64,000 bases of DNA from assembly GCA_029207755.1 (NCBI GenBank), contig JARCOQ010000006.1:20372890-20436889 (forward strand), given 5' to 3'. This stretch comes from Chamaea fasciata. Its lineage: Eukaryota > Chordata > Aves > Passeriformes > Sylviidae. Numbering within the stretch: the stretch's first letter is position 1; every line of letters begins with the position of its first letter. The notes below the pieces were generated by a model, which searched no databases, was not told the DNA's origin, and was given only the letters and a program-made list of their open reading frames with translations. This document shows positions 23,431 to 35,900 of the stretch, in pieces. Made by a program: the position numbers and the translations under genes.

Positions 23431-24353
23431 TGTATTTGGTTTGCATGGCCAAACTTTGGTAGTGGGGGTCCACAGAGATGGCTTTTGTGAGAAGCTGCCA
23501 GAAGTTTTCCCCATACAACAGAGAGATTGCCTGGCAGCTTCAAAGACAGATGTGCTGCTGGCCAAGGCTGCACCAAACAGAAATGGTGGTAAGACCTCTG
23601 TAATAACATATTGAAGAAGAAAGAAGAAAGAAGAAAAAAGAAAGAAGAAAGAAGAAAGAAGAAAGAGGAAAGAGGAAAGAGGAAAGAGGAAAGGAGAAGG
23701 AGAATGAAAGAGAAAGAAGGAGAAAGAAGGAGAAGGAGAAAGAAGGAGAAGGAGAAGGAGAAGGAGAAGGAGAAGGAGAAGGAGAAGGAGAAGGAGAAGG
23801 AGAAGGAGAAGGAGAAGGAGAAGGAGAAGGAGAAGGAGAAGGAGAAGGAGAAGGAGAAGGAGAAGGAGAAGGAGAAGGAGAAAGTTATTCCGCAGTTTTA
23901 ACTGAAGTCAGAAAAGACCTAGGTGAGATGGACTCACGTTGGAGAAGTTCATGCAGAACTCTGTGGGTGAGACCACTGCTGGAGCAGGGGAAGCACTCCT
24001 CTCCCTGAGCAGCAGGAAAAATAACTAGGGATGAACAGACCATAAAGCCTTGTTCCCTGTGCCACTGGGGGAGGAGGTAGACATGTGAAGAAGGGAGGGG
24101 TGAGGGAACTTGTTTTTAAGGTTTTATTTCACTTCTCATTATTCTGTTCTGATTTCGTTAGTTATAAATTCAATTAATATCTTTAATTCAAGTCTATTCT
24201 GCCCATGACAGTATTTGGTGAGTGATCTCCCCCACTCCTTATCTCAACTCATGAACCCTTTGTTGTATTTTCTCTCCCTTTTCCAGCTGTGTAAGGGAGT
24301 GATAGAGCAGCTTTGATGGGAGCCTGGAAGCCAGCAAGGGTCAACCCACTGCA
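23431..24353 (+). mobile_element. Solo LTR of an avian endogenous retrovirus, with internal repeat expansion
   Basis: The element begins TGTATTTGGTTTGCATGG and ends GGGTCAACCCACTGCA, with TG...CA termini and an exact 5-bp duplication (TCTAC) on both sides. The order of landmarks matches a common bird LTR type as I remember it: GCCAAACTTTGGTAGTGGGG, AGAAGCTGCCAGAAG, CTGCTGGCCAAGGCTGCACC, TAAGACCTCTGTAATAACAT (degenerate core promoter), then GGACTCACGTTGGAGAAGTT, CTGTGCCACTGGGGGAGGAG, a degenerate poly(A) region near 24160 and GTGATAGAGCAGCTTTGATG near the 3' end. No internal retroviral sequence adjoins it, so it is a solo LTR left by LTR-LTR recombination. Bases 23613-23884, just after the core promoter, are replaced by a purine repeat array. 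No coding capacity is present. Confidence 0.93.
23613..23884 (+). repeat. (GAA)n to (GGAGAA)n purine microsatellite inside the LTR
   Basis: The tract starts as GAAGAAAGAA-type units, passes through GAAAGAG variants, and becomes an almost perfect (AAGGAG)n array of about 23 copies from 23742 to 23881. It is pure purine on the plus strand and lies where the LTR's R/U5 sequence should begin, probably seeded by the GAAG-rich sequence found after the promoter in this LTR type. It reads open as a Lys-Glu repeat of 96 codons (23611-23901), which is not a gene. Homopurine mirror tracts of this kind can form triplex DNA. Confidence 0.97.
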
Positions 24354-24358
24354 TCTAC
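24354..24358 (+). repeat. 3' target-site duplication (TCTAC) of solo LTR
   Basis: This is an exact copy of 23426-23430, directly after the terminal CA of the LTR. Confidence 0.85.
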
Positions 24359-27300
24359 TTATGTAAATCACATATTACATTAAATAGCCTTTGTTAACTG
24401 CCATGAAATATCCATGACTAATGGATAAAAAGTTTTTATGTTATTTGTATCGGCATTTCCATAAAACATTAACTTTTTTTTTTTAACATTTACCAAATCT
24501 ATAAGGCAAATAAGCATCCATTACAGAAATCATATTGGAACAAAATTCCATTAGAACATAATTTTCCTAAATTTATTTTCCATTCTCATGACATCAATTC
24601 ATTCTCTTAATTAAATTTTGTACTTATTCTCAATTGTTAACAGAAAAAAGATCAGTTTCACATGAGATAATGAATTCAATTTTATTGCTATGATGGAATA
24701 AGCTGATGCTATTCATGTCATTCAGTTAGACAAAATAAATATACAACACACAGATCTTAACAGTGGAACTAAGTTCTGCTGATAGAATGAACAAACAAAC
24801 AAAAACAACAAAGCAAAAGAAACCCAATCAAGACAGTTTTTTCCTAGTTTTTAGATAAATTACTACGGCTGTAACTGAAATTCATGGATTCTGAAAGATA
24901 TCCACCAGAATAATTATGCTTTTATTTCTGCATATGGGTTGTTCCTGAGATAAATTTCTTTGCATCATAAATTTAGTCTACAGGACACCTATACATTTCT
25001 GAGGCAAATAAAAGTTTGTAGTTTATCGAAAGATTATCCTAAGGGTTGTTCATGAGCACAAAATGTCTTCAGGGCTGGCAGGAACATCTAGTTACGTACT
25101 TTTTACTGTTATTGCCAATGGCATTCTAATGAACAGCGTGTCTTATCAGCAACCTGTTCTTTATTATAACAATAAATGGTACCATACAAGGCATCATTCA
25201 TCTCTGCAATAAGCATTAGGATAATATATTCCTTTTGTTCAGAATCTGCAGGGAGAAGGAATTCTTTTCTTCTTTTATGTTTCAATCTAGGGTTGTTGAC
25301 TATGCATAGAGAGCTGTAACAGCATTTAATGAAATCTTCCTTGGAAAACAGAAAGAATCCCATAAATTCTAAAGCAGAGCTATGCCAGAAGCAGAACACC
25401 TGCCACTAACTCCTTCCCATGGCTAACAGAAAAAGGCTCACTGCTTTAAATGTTTTGGGGTTTTGTTTGTTTGTTTTTTATTTCACATACTCAAGGATGT
25501 TGTTTCCTGAATAACAAATTAAGATAATTCTGATACACAATTTTAAAATAAGCATTTAGGCCTGATGGATCATAGATTTAAAGATCTAATAATATTATTT
25601 TAAAACCCCAATTCAGTTCCAGAAGAAAGAATGCTTGATACAGACGAAACACTTTTTGGTAATATCTTGAATTGCTTGACTAATATATTTCCCAATTTAT
25701 TCAATCATACCTGATTCTAACAATGTTTTCCTTACATTTATGCTCTGAATCTCTCCACTTCACAGAAGTATTTTCACGGTAGTTCTACAATGTACCTAAT
25801 GTGTGAAAGACAATCACTGAAATGTTAAAGACGTAAACCTACTGCCTCAGCATACACGAGACTTTTCAATTCTTGCTTTTTAAAGTGATCAAGTACATTC
25901 AAATCTGATCACATAAATTCCTTTCAAATTTTCTGTTCTTCTCTATCCATATGTGAACACAAACAAACCTTGTTAAAAAAGTAAGAAAAGACTAACTACC
26001 ACAGAGCTTAGGGAGCTATGGCAAGGAATGTACAGGGTTCTTCTTTCAATTAAAACGATGTGATTGGATAAACCATTAACATAGACACATATGAAGCAAA
26101 TTGTGAAGCACTGAATTACAAAAAGATGTTAAGTTGCTACTGTTTTAAAAACATGAAATAGAAACAAGACAACCTGCAGTTTGGAGATCTATTTATGACT
26201 GGGCCACTTTATATTACTTTATTTTTCCCATTAGTTGCATAACATAGAAAAAATTGTCATTTGGAGTCATGACCAACACAGTCCACTCTCAAAACTCCAA
26301 TGCTTAACCTTTGCAGTCTTTTCTCTCATCTATCAGTGTTTTTATATACTTCCTCTTTTGATCCTCCATTGTCAAACTTTTAAAATATTTTGCTTTTTTT
26401 TCTTCTCTTCATTATTGATTTTCCTTCTTATCTGTTGATCCTAGCCACTGCCTCTCCAGTGATTTTTCTCTTCCCTTAAAAAAACCCAATACATTTGACT
26501 GTTTCATACACAGAGTACAGCAACTTTGCTCTTGATCCTAACATAACCTACAGACATACTAAAATATTTCTCCTTCAGTGTCTTTATTTACTTCAGCTCC
26601 CTTAAACAATGTAACATATTTTAGGAGATTGATTACAAGCATGACTAAGAAACTTCTTGAAAGTCGCCCTTGTTGGAAGAAAGCAAAAAAATTAAGAAAA
26701 GTCTATAGGTGATATAAATTACTGTAGCAGAAATACTAAGTTTTCGTGATCTGCTGATCTAATCTCTTAATGAATGAACAGTCTGTGGTTGCTCTGTGTT
26801 GTTGTTTTTTTTTCCCCTACTGTAACAATGATAATTTTTCCTTTCCCCCTCAACTCCACTGTTGAGAGAGATATAACAGGAATCTGAGATCTCCCTCCCA
26901 CAAAGGTGAGCATTTCAACAGGCATAAGTTTATGTAGTTAAAAAACTTTATACACATGACTGAGTCTTGGAAATCTGTTTTTATAAATTGTTAATATAAA
27001 TTGAATTGTTAATTATGCATATTCCTTTCTACTGGGAACTTGATAAATTTGACCCTCAGAGTGAGAACATTACAAGAGAGTCGAGATATAATGGATTTTC
27101 AGAGTTACAGGACCTCAGCAGCAAAGCCAGCAGAATCATGGATGGTGGTAAAGCCTAAAAAAACTGAGTTTTTTGTTTGATTGTTTGTTTTTAATTTTAT
27201 TTAGTATTCTTAGGTGTAGGATGACCACAAAAATATGAAATAAATTATTTAATTGTTATGATATAACTACCTGGCAAAATAAAATACATTCATTTTAATT

Positions 27301-27656
27301 TTAATGGAAAGATTAGGGAAAATCCTTTTTAAACAAAATTCTGTAGTGTCAGTTTGCATCTGCCTATGTAGTTCAACTATATACAACATCTTAAATGGCA
27401 ATAATTTTTTTTTCCTTTTGTTCTAATTTGCTAGCTTTCTGAGCTTTGTGTGGTGGGGCATAAATCCTATTAGAGTAAGTGTATCAATAATTATTGTTAA
27501 TGTGATTATTTAAACACTCAGGTATGGGTCATTGTGTGAGAACTATACAGTATTTCCTCACTGAACTCTAAGACTTCGTGACTTGCCATCTCTGTTCTCA
27601 GAAGCTCCCTGATATGGCTAGCAGATCTCTAAGAAAAATAATGTTTATGTGGGTAC
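24359..27656. other. AT-rich unique sequence
   Basis: No gene or repeat family is recognised. The minus-strand frame at 25109-25399 (96 codons) is the longest and has no domain I can name. Confidence 0.55.
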
Positions 27657-27752
27657 ACAGAAAGTGTAGAAGGTGAATTTCTTCATCATAGAGATTTGAG
27701 ATTCAGAAACCGACAGAGCATCTTCAGAAATTTCTGCACAAAATTCTTTTTC
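27657..27752 (+). repeat. Left arm of a 96-bp long-range inverted duplication
   Basis: This segment (ACAGAAAGTGTAGAAGG... to ...AAATTCTTTTTC) is the reverse complement of 32897-32992, with 91 of 96 positions identical and no indels by hand alignment. Four of the five differences are transitions. Similarity stops abruptly on both sides and I see no target duplication outside the arms. It has no resemblance to CR1 or to the LTRs here. Confidence 0.92.
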
Positions 27753-28696
27753 CATATGGTTCACTTTGATTTTATCTATTTAGGGAATCTTGTTGAACCA
27801 CTGTGAAAATTCTTACACAAACTGCCTGTTTCACTTTTCACTAATTCCCCTGTGGTGAACATTTTCTATATACAAAGTAATCTTCTTCACTAGCTGCATT
27901 TCCCATGTGTCAAGAATTACCATTTACTATTCTTGACTAGCAAGGACTCAGATTCAAACACATCTTTCTGTTGTGTAAAATAGCAGCAAGAGCAATTATT
28001 AACAATCCAGAAAGTCAGAATTACTGTCAAATTTTACCTCAGAAAATATTTTACTGTTTCAAATAAATTTAAAGATTTTTTTTTTTTTTGTAACAGCTAT
28101 TTCGTAAGAATTAAAAATGACTGATTGAGAAGTTTTTATAGGAATTCGGTGTACTAGTCACACTCAGTTTCCATGTTGAAATGGTCCTTGGAGATTTCGG
28201 AATTGTCCAAATGAATCACAAATATACCTAAAACTTAAGAATTTATTGCTGTAAGGATATGTTCTGTCCAGCTAATTTATATGCACATTGTGTGAACTGA
28301 ATTTCATACAGAAGAACCAGACATCCAACAAAAGATAAAAGTTGGCCTACTGTGCAAACTAGGCACATAGATATCTCTGAGTACAGATATCTGAAGCTAA
28401 GACAAAAAAAGGAACTATGCAGCAGTTAAGGTCAAACAAACTGAAGAGATCTGAGTCAAATACTTCTGGCTTTTACAGTCTCAGAGAAGCTGCTGTTTCT
28501 GATGAAAGTGAGCACACAGTCAAAATGTTAGAGTCTCTGCTCCTGGAGCTGAATGGCAGTGTCATTAAAGTTTTTTTCAAGCTACTCTGGACTATATTTT
28601 TATCAGAATTTTGTTCCTTGGTAGGAAATGTAATCAACAATTTCTAGCATTTGCAATCAGAATATTGAATTTTGCCTATTCAGGCAAAATGCAGTA
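27753..28696. other. AT-rich unique sequence
   Basis: It includes a 76-codon plus-strand frame at 28417-28647 with no recognised family. A poly(T) run lies near 28078-28090. Confidence 0.5.
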
Positions 28697-28707
28697 TATT
28701 ATATACA

Positions 28708-28751
<44 letters not shown>

Positions 28752-28757
28752 TATACA

Positions 28758-28789
<32 letters not shown>

Positions 28790-28831
28790 ATATTATATAC
28801 ATTATATTTTATATATATATATATAATATAC
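28697..28831. repeat. Compound TA satellite: three tandem 44-50 bp units
   Basis: Units start at 28697, 28747 and 28791. Each begins TATTATATACATTATATTTTA and continues with a (TA)n run that shortens from unit to unit. The unit head is identical in the three copies, so this is a higher-order tandem duplication with variable TA length, not a plain TA microsatellite. Confidence 0.93.
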
Positions 28832-31800
28832 AGAATATTGATGCATAAGCATATTTGAAAATATGAAGGAGTTACATGTTTAAAATTTCCTTTAAAAAAC
28901 AATAGTTTAGTAAATGTCCCTTTTTTTTTTTGAAAGGTGTCCTTTTTTGTCTCTGTTTTTAAATAATAACATCAATTATCACGATAAAAGGTTTGTTTTT
29001 GGGGTTTTTTTTTCTTTTCCCATCTTTTTTATATTATTTTGCAACATGAAGCTTAAAACTTGGCAAAACTGTAGATTCCGTCTGCCTTGATCTATAGAAG
29101 TCAGAGATTTTACCCTGAAGGAAAGGTCACATAAAACAATCCAAATAATAGGGACCAGTGATGTTTTATTTTCAGAAGGTATAATATTAAAGAATAAGCT
29201 GGGCAGCCTTATTGCTGCATGGAGATAGCTCAGGGTATCTGTTCCAGTGCCCAGAGGTGAGGTGAGTCACAGCCAAATTCTGTCTCCAAGAGTCCATCAG
29301 TGTTAGATAATCCTGTTGGAGGCACTTTCTGTCTGATTTTGCAATGTGTTTCTGAGAACCTTCAGATGGGTCACAGCTTTTTCCTTTTTCTAAGACACTG
29401 TCAGGTTTTAATATCCCACTAATTTATGCAGGAAGGTTGGCCCAAACCATAACCATAAACTGGCCCAAAACCTGAAAAAAAATCTTTCTAATTAATTTGA
29501 GAAATTCAATTAATAATGATGAATTGAATGAATTAATAGAATGTGGATACCTGACACAAGACACTTCAAGACTCTGAGACAGAATTTTTTCTTTCTGATG
29601 AATCAGGAATGGATAGGATTTAAACAGGTTGGAAGGAATGTGATGTTAACACTGGTGCCAGAAAGGTGAAAGAAACTGCATTAACTGCATTAATTAAGCA
29701 ATTTACCCAAATACAATGAGAAAATATTTTATTTTCTCATAAATCAATGTAGTATTTCTACATTACTATACTGTAAACTTTTCTATGTTTCATGCACAGC
29801 ACTTTATTTCAGACTCTCTACTTGCAAGAGAGGATGAATTGCCTATTGAAGATATTCAAAGAAGGTATTTATTTTTAGACATCTCAAGAAAATCTGATGT
29901 GAGGCTAAAGTTAATGGTATTTAATTTGAAGAAGGACTTACAGCTTTTGAACTTTGCTCTTAATACTGCAGATAATAGATAACAGATTGGATGATTAAAT
30001 AATAGCAAGGAAACATCTTTTTATTCCAGGTAGCAGCTCTAATTCCTCCAGAGGTATGGATTAGGCATAAATGGAGGATTATTCCTTGAAACTCAGCTCA
30101 ACATAATAAAAAAAAAAAAAAATTATAAAAAAGATATTCTACTATGACTTAAAAGATGAACAATATTTAAAAAGTAATATTAAACAAGTCATTCAGAAAC
30201 CTTATATAAGATCCTCAAGAAGGATCTTTTATATGGATTTATTTTTTTAATCAAAAATATGAACCAAAAAGATTTTCAGCTATTTTAATAAAAAGTTTTG
30301 AGGAAATTTATCTGAAACTGCAAAAAAATATGGAAATTAGTAACATAGTAATGCTGCTTTAATTTTATGAAACAATCACTTCCTTTCCCAGGATATGTTG
30401 GCAAGTTTCTAGTGCAGACTGCACAATTACTCAACTTTTTCTTTTTTTTTTTTTTTTTTAAGATGCTGATGTTTTCAAATGAAGACATTCTATGTCACAT
30501 TCCAGGACCTTTTCTTTCTGTCACTATGTAGTAACTACTTGGATGCCTGTGTTGCTGGTCTGACTCAATGCAAAAAATTACAATTCCATGTAAATTTCTA
30601 AAGAAAAACAGACAATTTTCTTGAATTCAATTCAAGAAACTTTCATTCAAGACTTAATAACAGAACTCAGGGCCAACAGCTGCAGTGGGAGAACAGGACA
30701 CAATACCTCAATCTGGAAGCAGCTCAAAATGTTTTATGTTTTGTATAGCAATTCTGCTATGTCTTAACTGAAAGTAAATATCGATTGAATGGAAACTAAA
30801 ATATTACAAGTTCCCTATAACAGTAAGACATTTTTTCGTTCCATTTCTTTAGTATAATGTTAAGTATTAAAATAATTATAATAATTTAATATATAGGAAA
30901 ATATTTGTTGTAAGTATATTCAGGAACTTTTCTTGAAACAGTAGTTTTGTTGGCAACTTCATGCATACTAGACAGATATGTTCAATTTTTCTTTGTTTTA
31001 TCTGATGAAGCCTTTAACCACAACCTATTTGGCTTCACCTCATGATGACAATTACATAAGATAAAAACAAAAAGAAGGTAGGCAAGTTCCTCCATATAGG
31101 CTGAAATGGTCCAGCACAATTTTGTGTTATGCTCACATGTTTCAAAAGGACCATCATTTTCCCAGAATTCCTGTTTCTCATGCTTGATTAAACTGGTTTC
31201 CCACTGTCTTACATCATCTTTCTTACACTGAGACTTATTCTGGTAACCTAAATCCAGCCTTATCTCAATATCAGTTTTGGAAAAAGATCTGATTTGTTTG
31301 TTTGTTTATTATTGAGGGTGTGTTACTCTTGAGATGATTATTTCTATTTTTTTCTCGTGATTTTTCAGAGCTAAAGTCGGATTGACTGGGGCTGATCTGA
31401 GGTGGGTTTTCTCTTTGTTTGATTAGGATTTGGGGGGTGGGGGAGCGAGGTTTGTTGGTTCCTTAGTGCAAGAAAGGTATATTCAATCCTGGATACTTCT
31501 CACTAAAATTCACGTATCTCATGGCAACAGAAATGGCCATTTTCCCATAAACTCAGTTACTCCTAGCTGTGCCTTTCCAAAGTATATGGAACAATCAAAC
31601 AGATTGCAAAAAATATACTTTCATCATTCAAAAAATAGAGGAAAGAATTATAATTAAACATTTCAAAATCAGTTTAAATAACACAAAGCAAGTAGTATTT
31701 TGTTTTTCTAACAACCTTTGGGCTAAAAAGAATTGTAACATATTGGCAATATTTGAAAGCTGATATTTAAGGAGACCTCTTTTTAGCCTTGCATAGGGGC

Positions 31801-32554
31801 CCCTATATTTAGGAATATTTGGATAGAGATTGTGAAAAAGAAACCGTATAGCTTGATATGCAGGGCCCCTAGTTTTTTTTCTTAAAGTTATTTTTATTAA
31901 TTCAGAAGTCAAATTATGATGTCCAAAATCCATTCTATTTTCTGTGCTATGTTTTTCACCTGTAGCATCATGCTGGTCTTTTCTGGCTTCTCAGCACTGA
32001 ATATATTTGTTAGCTAACATTACCATACCAAATTCAAGGAGGTGTTTTTCTGAGATGGTGGCCCCTCTATACATAACTTCATGATCAGTACTATAGGATA
32101 TAGGTAATGACATAGTGGATTTCTATCATTCCTCAGTCTTTACAAGGGCACAGGTATTAAAAAAATGTTAGCATTGATTTTGCATGCACTTGTAGAAGAA
32201 TTTATTAAATTACATCTCAGTATTAAAACCACAAAGACACCGAGCTCCCTGTCATACACATGGCTGGCAGGACTCCTCTTAAGAATCACTTTCCCAACAG
32301 AAGATGATGGTGCTAATAGAAACTTCTCTAAGTTCACTTGTTTTGTGGAACACTGAAATAAAAATAGGTTTCTTCTTTTTCACTTTAGAAAATCTAGAAT
32401 CACAGACCAAGAATTAATCTTGTCTTTTCAGGAATTTATGACAGGAATGCAAGCAAAAAACTTTAGTTGTCAGAAATGCAGTAGCTACTGTGAAATAACC
32501 ATCAGCAGAGCAAATAAAACCCTCAGTAAGAGTATGTTATTCCTCCCAGAGGAC
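28832..32554. other. AT-rich unique sequence
   Basis: No gene or repeat family is recognised. A 65-codon frame at 29785-29982 has a balanced, soluble-looking composition (charged, few Phe or Ile runs) but is unrecognised and lacks a convincing splice context. Poly(A) at about 30109-30121 and poly(T) at about 30440-30459 flank ordinary sequence. A G-rich run lies at 31432-31449. Confidence 0.5.
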
Positions 32555-32691
32555 TATATAAAAGCCATGTTACTATGAAAAGCCCTGTGCTGTGAGCTCA
32601 TTACTGTACCTGGGCAGCCTGCTATCACTGACACAACAATCTTTACTATACCTGAGCTATTTATTGCGAGAAAGAGGCACTGTGCAATAAA
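32555..32691 (+). promoter_or_regulatory. TATA box to AATAAA module, LTR-like
   Basis: TATATAAAAG (32555-32564) is a strong TATA match. AATAAA follows at 32686-32691, 131 bases downstream. Between them the sequence is less AT-rich than its flanks. This spacing resembles the promoter-to-polyadenylation distance of a retroviral LTR, but no TG...CA ends or target duplication were found. It could equally be a chance pairing in AT-rich DNA. Confidence 0.3.
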
Positions 32692-32896
32692 TGACCTGAA
32701 GACCTTGAGAGAAAAAGAAATTATAAAGATCATTTCTTTCTGTTTTTTAAATAAAAATGTGCCTGTATGCTGGAATACATCTAGTCACTGTCATGGTGAC
32801 TATATGGAACATATAGTTCAGAAATCTCTTAAAATAAGTCAATAGTCATTAATAAAATTATAAGGGTAAAACATGTGTTTACCTGCATTCCTTAGT
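32692..32896. other. AT-rich unique sequence
   Basis: Nothing is recognised between the TATA/AATAAA module and the right inverted-repeat arm. Confidence 0.5.
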
Positions 32897-32992
32897 GAAA
32901 AAGAATTTTGTACACAAATTTCTGAAGATGCTCTGTCAGTTTCTGAATCTCAGATCTCTGTGATGAAGAAATTCACCTTCTACACTTTCTGT
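32897..32992 (-). repeat. Right arm of the 96-bp inverted duplication
   Basis: Read on the minus strand, this segment matches 27657-27752 at 91 of 96 positions with no gaps. The arms face each other across 5,144 bases. The intervening DNA shows no transposase-like frame. Confidence 0.92.
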
Positions 32993-35900
32993 CAATTTTC
33001 AGAAAAAAAGCAGTGGTAGTCCTATATGTGCCTTATAATTCCACCCGCAGAGTCCTCTTACTGTATCATGCCGTTCATCTATATTACCTTAATTAAAAGT
33101 TTGAGAGCTGATTTTATTAAAGGGTATAAATACCTTCTCGGGAAAGAAAGACTTGAAAAAAGCAGGGTTGAACTGCTGTCTCCAGTATGATCTGATCTGC
33201 TTTCCACTTCTTCTCAATGAAACACTTTACCAACTTTCAAGTAAGCAATATAGATCTACATATGATCACAGACAACCTAATTTTAGCAAGAATTAACAAA
33301 ACAGTGTGGGTATCTGAACCCCACAGAAGACAAGGCTTCCCTGGAAGCAGACAGAAATAATGTTATATAGTATAATACTACATAATATAATAATATAATA
33401 ATATTATTACTGATATTATTAATATACTAACCATCCATGCTGAAGCACTCTCTTCTGAATGCCAGGACATTTTTCAAAAAGATTGCCCTATTTATGTTCC
33501 TTAACAAAATGACTGGTAGTATCTTTAGCCCTGATTGTAAATTATCTAATAGACTTATTTTTCCATTCCCTCATTTTTTTTACCACTTTCATCAGACTAA
33601 CAGTAACAGAAAAAAAGATTTGTAAAACCCTATAAAGGAGTTGAATTCACTACCATGTCAATATTTTTAGGCTAACGACACATTCGTTTTATCTTCCATA
33701 AATCACTAACTACCTCAAGCCTTCAAGGTCTGCAAGTGCTGCTCTGTCTTGTATCCATGGTCCCATAACCTTCATAATATTCTTAATGGAAAATTTTGGT
33801 TTATCTTAATCTATGTATGTTATTAATCTATCTGGAAAAAAATCCAAAAAAACAAAAAACTTTAAATAAATCTATTAATATCTACAGCCACCATCTAAAT
33901 TCTCTTTTTTTCAGACAGGTGGTCATTTTTAGATTGTGAGAAACAACTGATTCTCCTTGGATCCACTTAAGGATGCCAAAAATGTTCTGGTGGGGTAGAT
34001 ATTATATTAACTGACATACCCTGGCTTTTTCTGATGTTTATTGGAGATAAATCACAGATAAGAATACATCTGTGAGACTGCTATGAAATAAGGCCAGACA
34101 GATTGATTTCTCTGCAAATGGAGTTTCTGTTGATATCATGATATAATCAAGTGATTGGTGGGGTTGATTGACAACTGCAAGTCATCTTTCCCATCTTTTA
34201 TTCCCCTTGTAGTCTTTCATTTACTTTGTTATAATTCATTATTTTATTTTCCTATAGCTCATATTTATTTCTGTATTATCTTTCTTTTTATGGCAATTAC
34301 AGCAACATAGACACAATTTTACTATGCAGTCTTTTTTCTTGCTACTTGCGCCTGAGGACACACTATGCTCTCAGATAAAAATGACAGCTGTTATCAGTTA
34401 TGCTAAGGAAATAAAATGTGGAATAGGTCATGTCCTTTTCTAGAAATCCATCTTTTTTCAACTGGAAATTTTTAGCAACGATAAATCTAACTACTGGAAC
34501 TTAAATCCTATGCCTATGATAATGAAACCACATGGGAAATGTTCATATTTGGAAATATTTGCCTAATTCAAATCACTTCTGCATCTGCTACTACCTATAC
34601 ACATGAAGAACTTGTAACAGCCATTCTGAAAAGTGTATACTATAAGAGATAATATATTTATAACCTTGTTGCAGTATAACATGACAACAAAGACATACTT
34701 CATATTTGCAACTAATAGTGCAGTAGACATCATTTGGTTCTAGATTCTTGAAACAAAAATGGGTGAGACTTCCTGTTCAATAGCAAAACAGATTAACTTA
34801 GTTGCTGGAAAAAGTAGAAAATGTTGAAGCACATCATTCTAGAGGTTTCCAGTTTCTGTAGTCACCCAGGATATGATTACTAGATGTCTGCAATAATGAG
34901 CATTCTTTGAAAAATAACTTTTGAAATTCTTAGTAAGTTCCCAGTTCACTTCAGTGTCCTCTGTATATAATTGCCTAAGTCATCGCATTCTTAATGTAAA
35001 TTTAAATGCACTAAAACTGCAGCAACAAATTGCATAAGTGATTGCATGTATAATTGGTTAATGTAGGATGATATAGCACAACTATGTAAATGTCACCTAA
35101 CAAAAAATTCCTAAAGAGTTGAATGGATTTAAACTAATGTTTCTTTGGAAATTTTATAGTGTCAAGGAAGAAAAACATTCAAAGTCTAACTTAATTCTAC
35201 CTTCCTTAGAAATGGTTATATAGAATCCAATTTCATTACTTCCATGTGATGATTCAGAATATGAAGGAGACATCAACTACTATAATAATTCAAATGAGCT
35301 TTCGGCAAATAAAGGCATGAAAATTTTCATAGATTTTGCCACATATTAACTTTATTTATTCTACTGTGTGTGTTTACATTGATTACCTTGACCTTGATTG
35401 ATTATATAGATGTTGATTATGAATTAATGAATATATGAGTTGAATATAAGAAGGATTTGGGATATTAACTGATTGCATAACTGCTAAGTATTATGACGTA
35501 AATAAGTTGTAAGTCACTCGCTAAACACTGCAAATTAATTCCATTTGATTATGTACCTATATATGCATATATATATATGTATATGTAAAAAAATTAATGT
35601 TTAATGAAATTTATGCAATGCAATTTGAAATATTAATACAGATCAAAGGCAAAATATCCGTAACATATTGTCTGAATAATAGTTACAGGAGCAGAGAAAG
35701 GGCAAACATTTCCACGTGGCCAGCTGGGATTATGGCCTTTAAAAATATATTATATCCACATCAATTTTTTGGGGCTGCATGTCTCTAGGACCATCTGTCT
35801 GGATGGCAGAATGCCCATTCAGAAGTTGGTGGAGCTTTTTCCATTAGGCAGAGATGCCAGGTATCGATACGACTGAGGTAGGAAGACCTGCAGAACACTG

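Noticed and set aside
23611..23901. 96-codon Lys-Glu repeat frame
   Set aside because: It is a direct translation of the purine microsatellite inside an LTR and would not be a gene.
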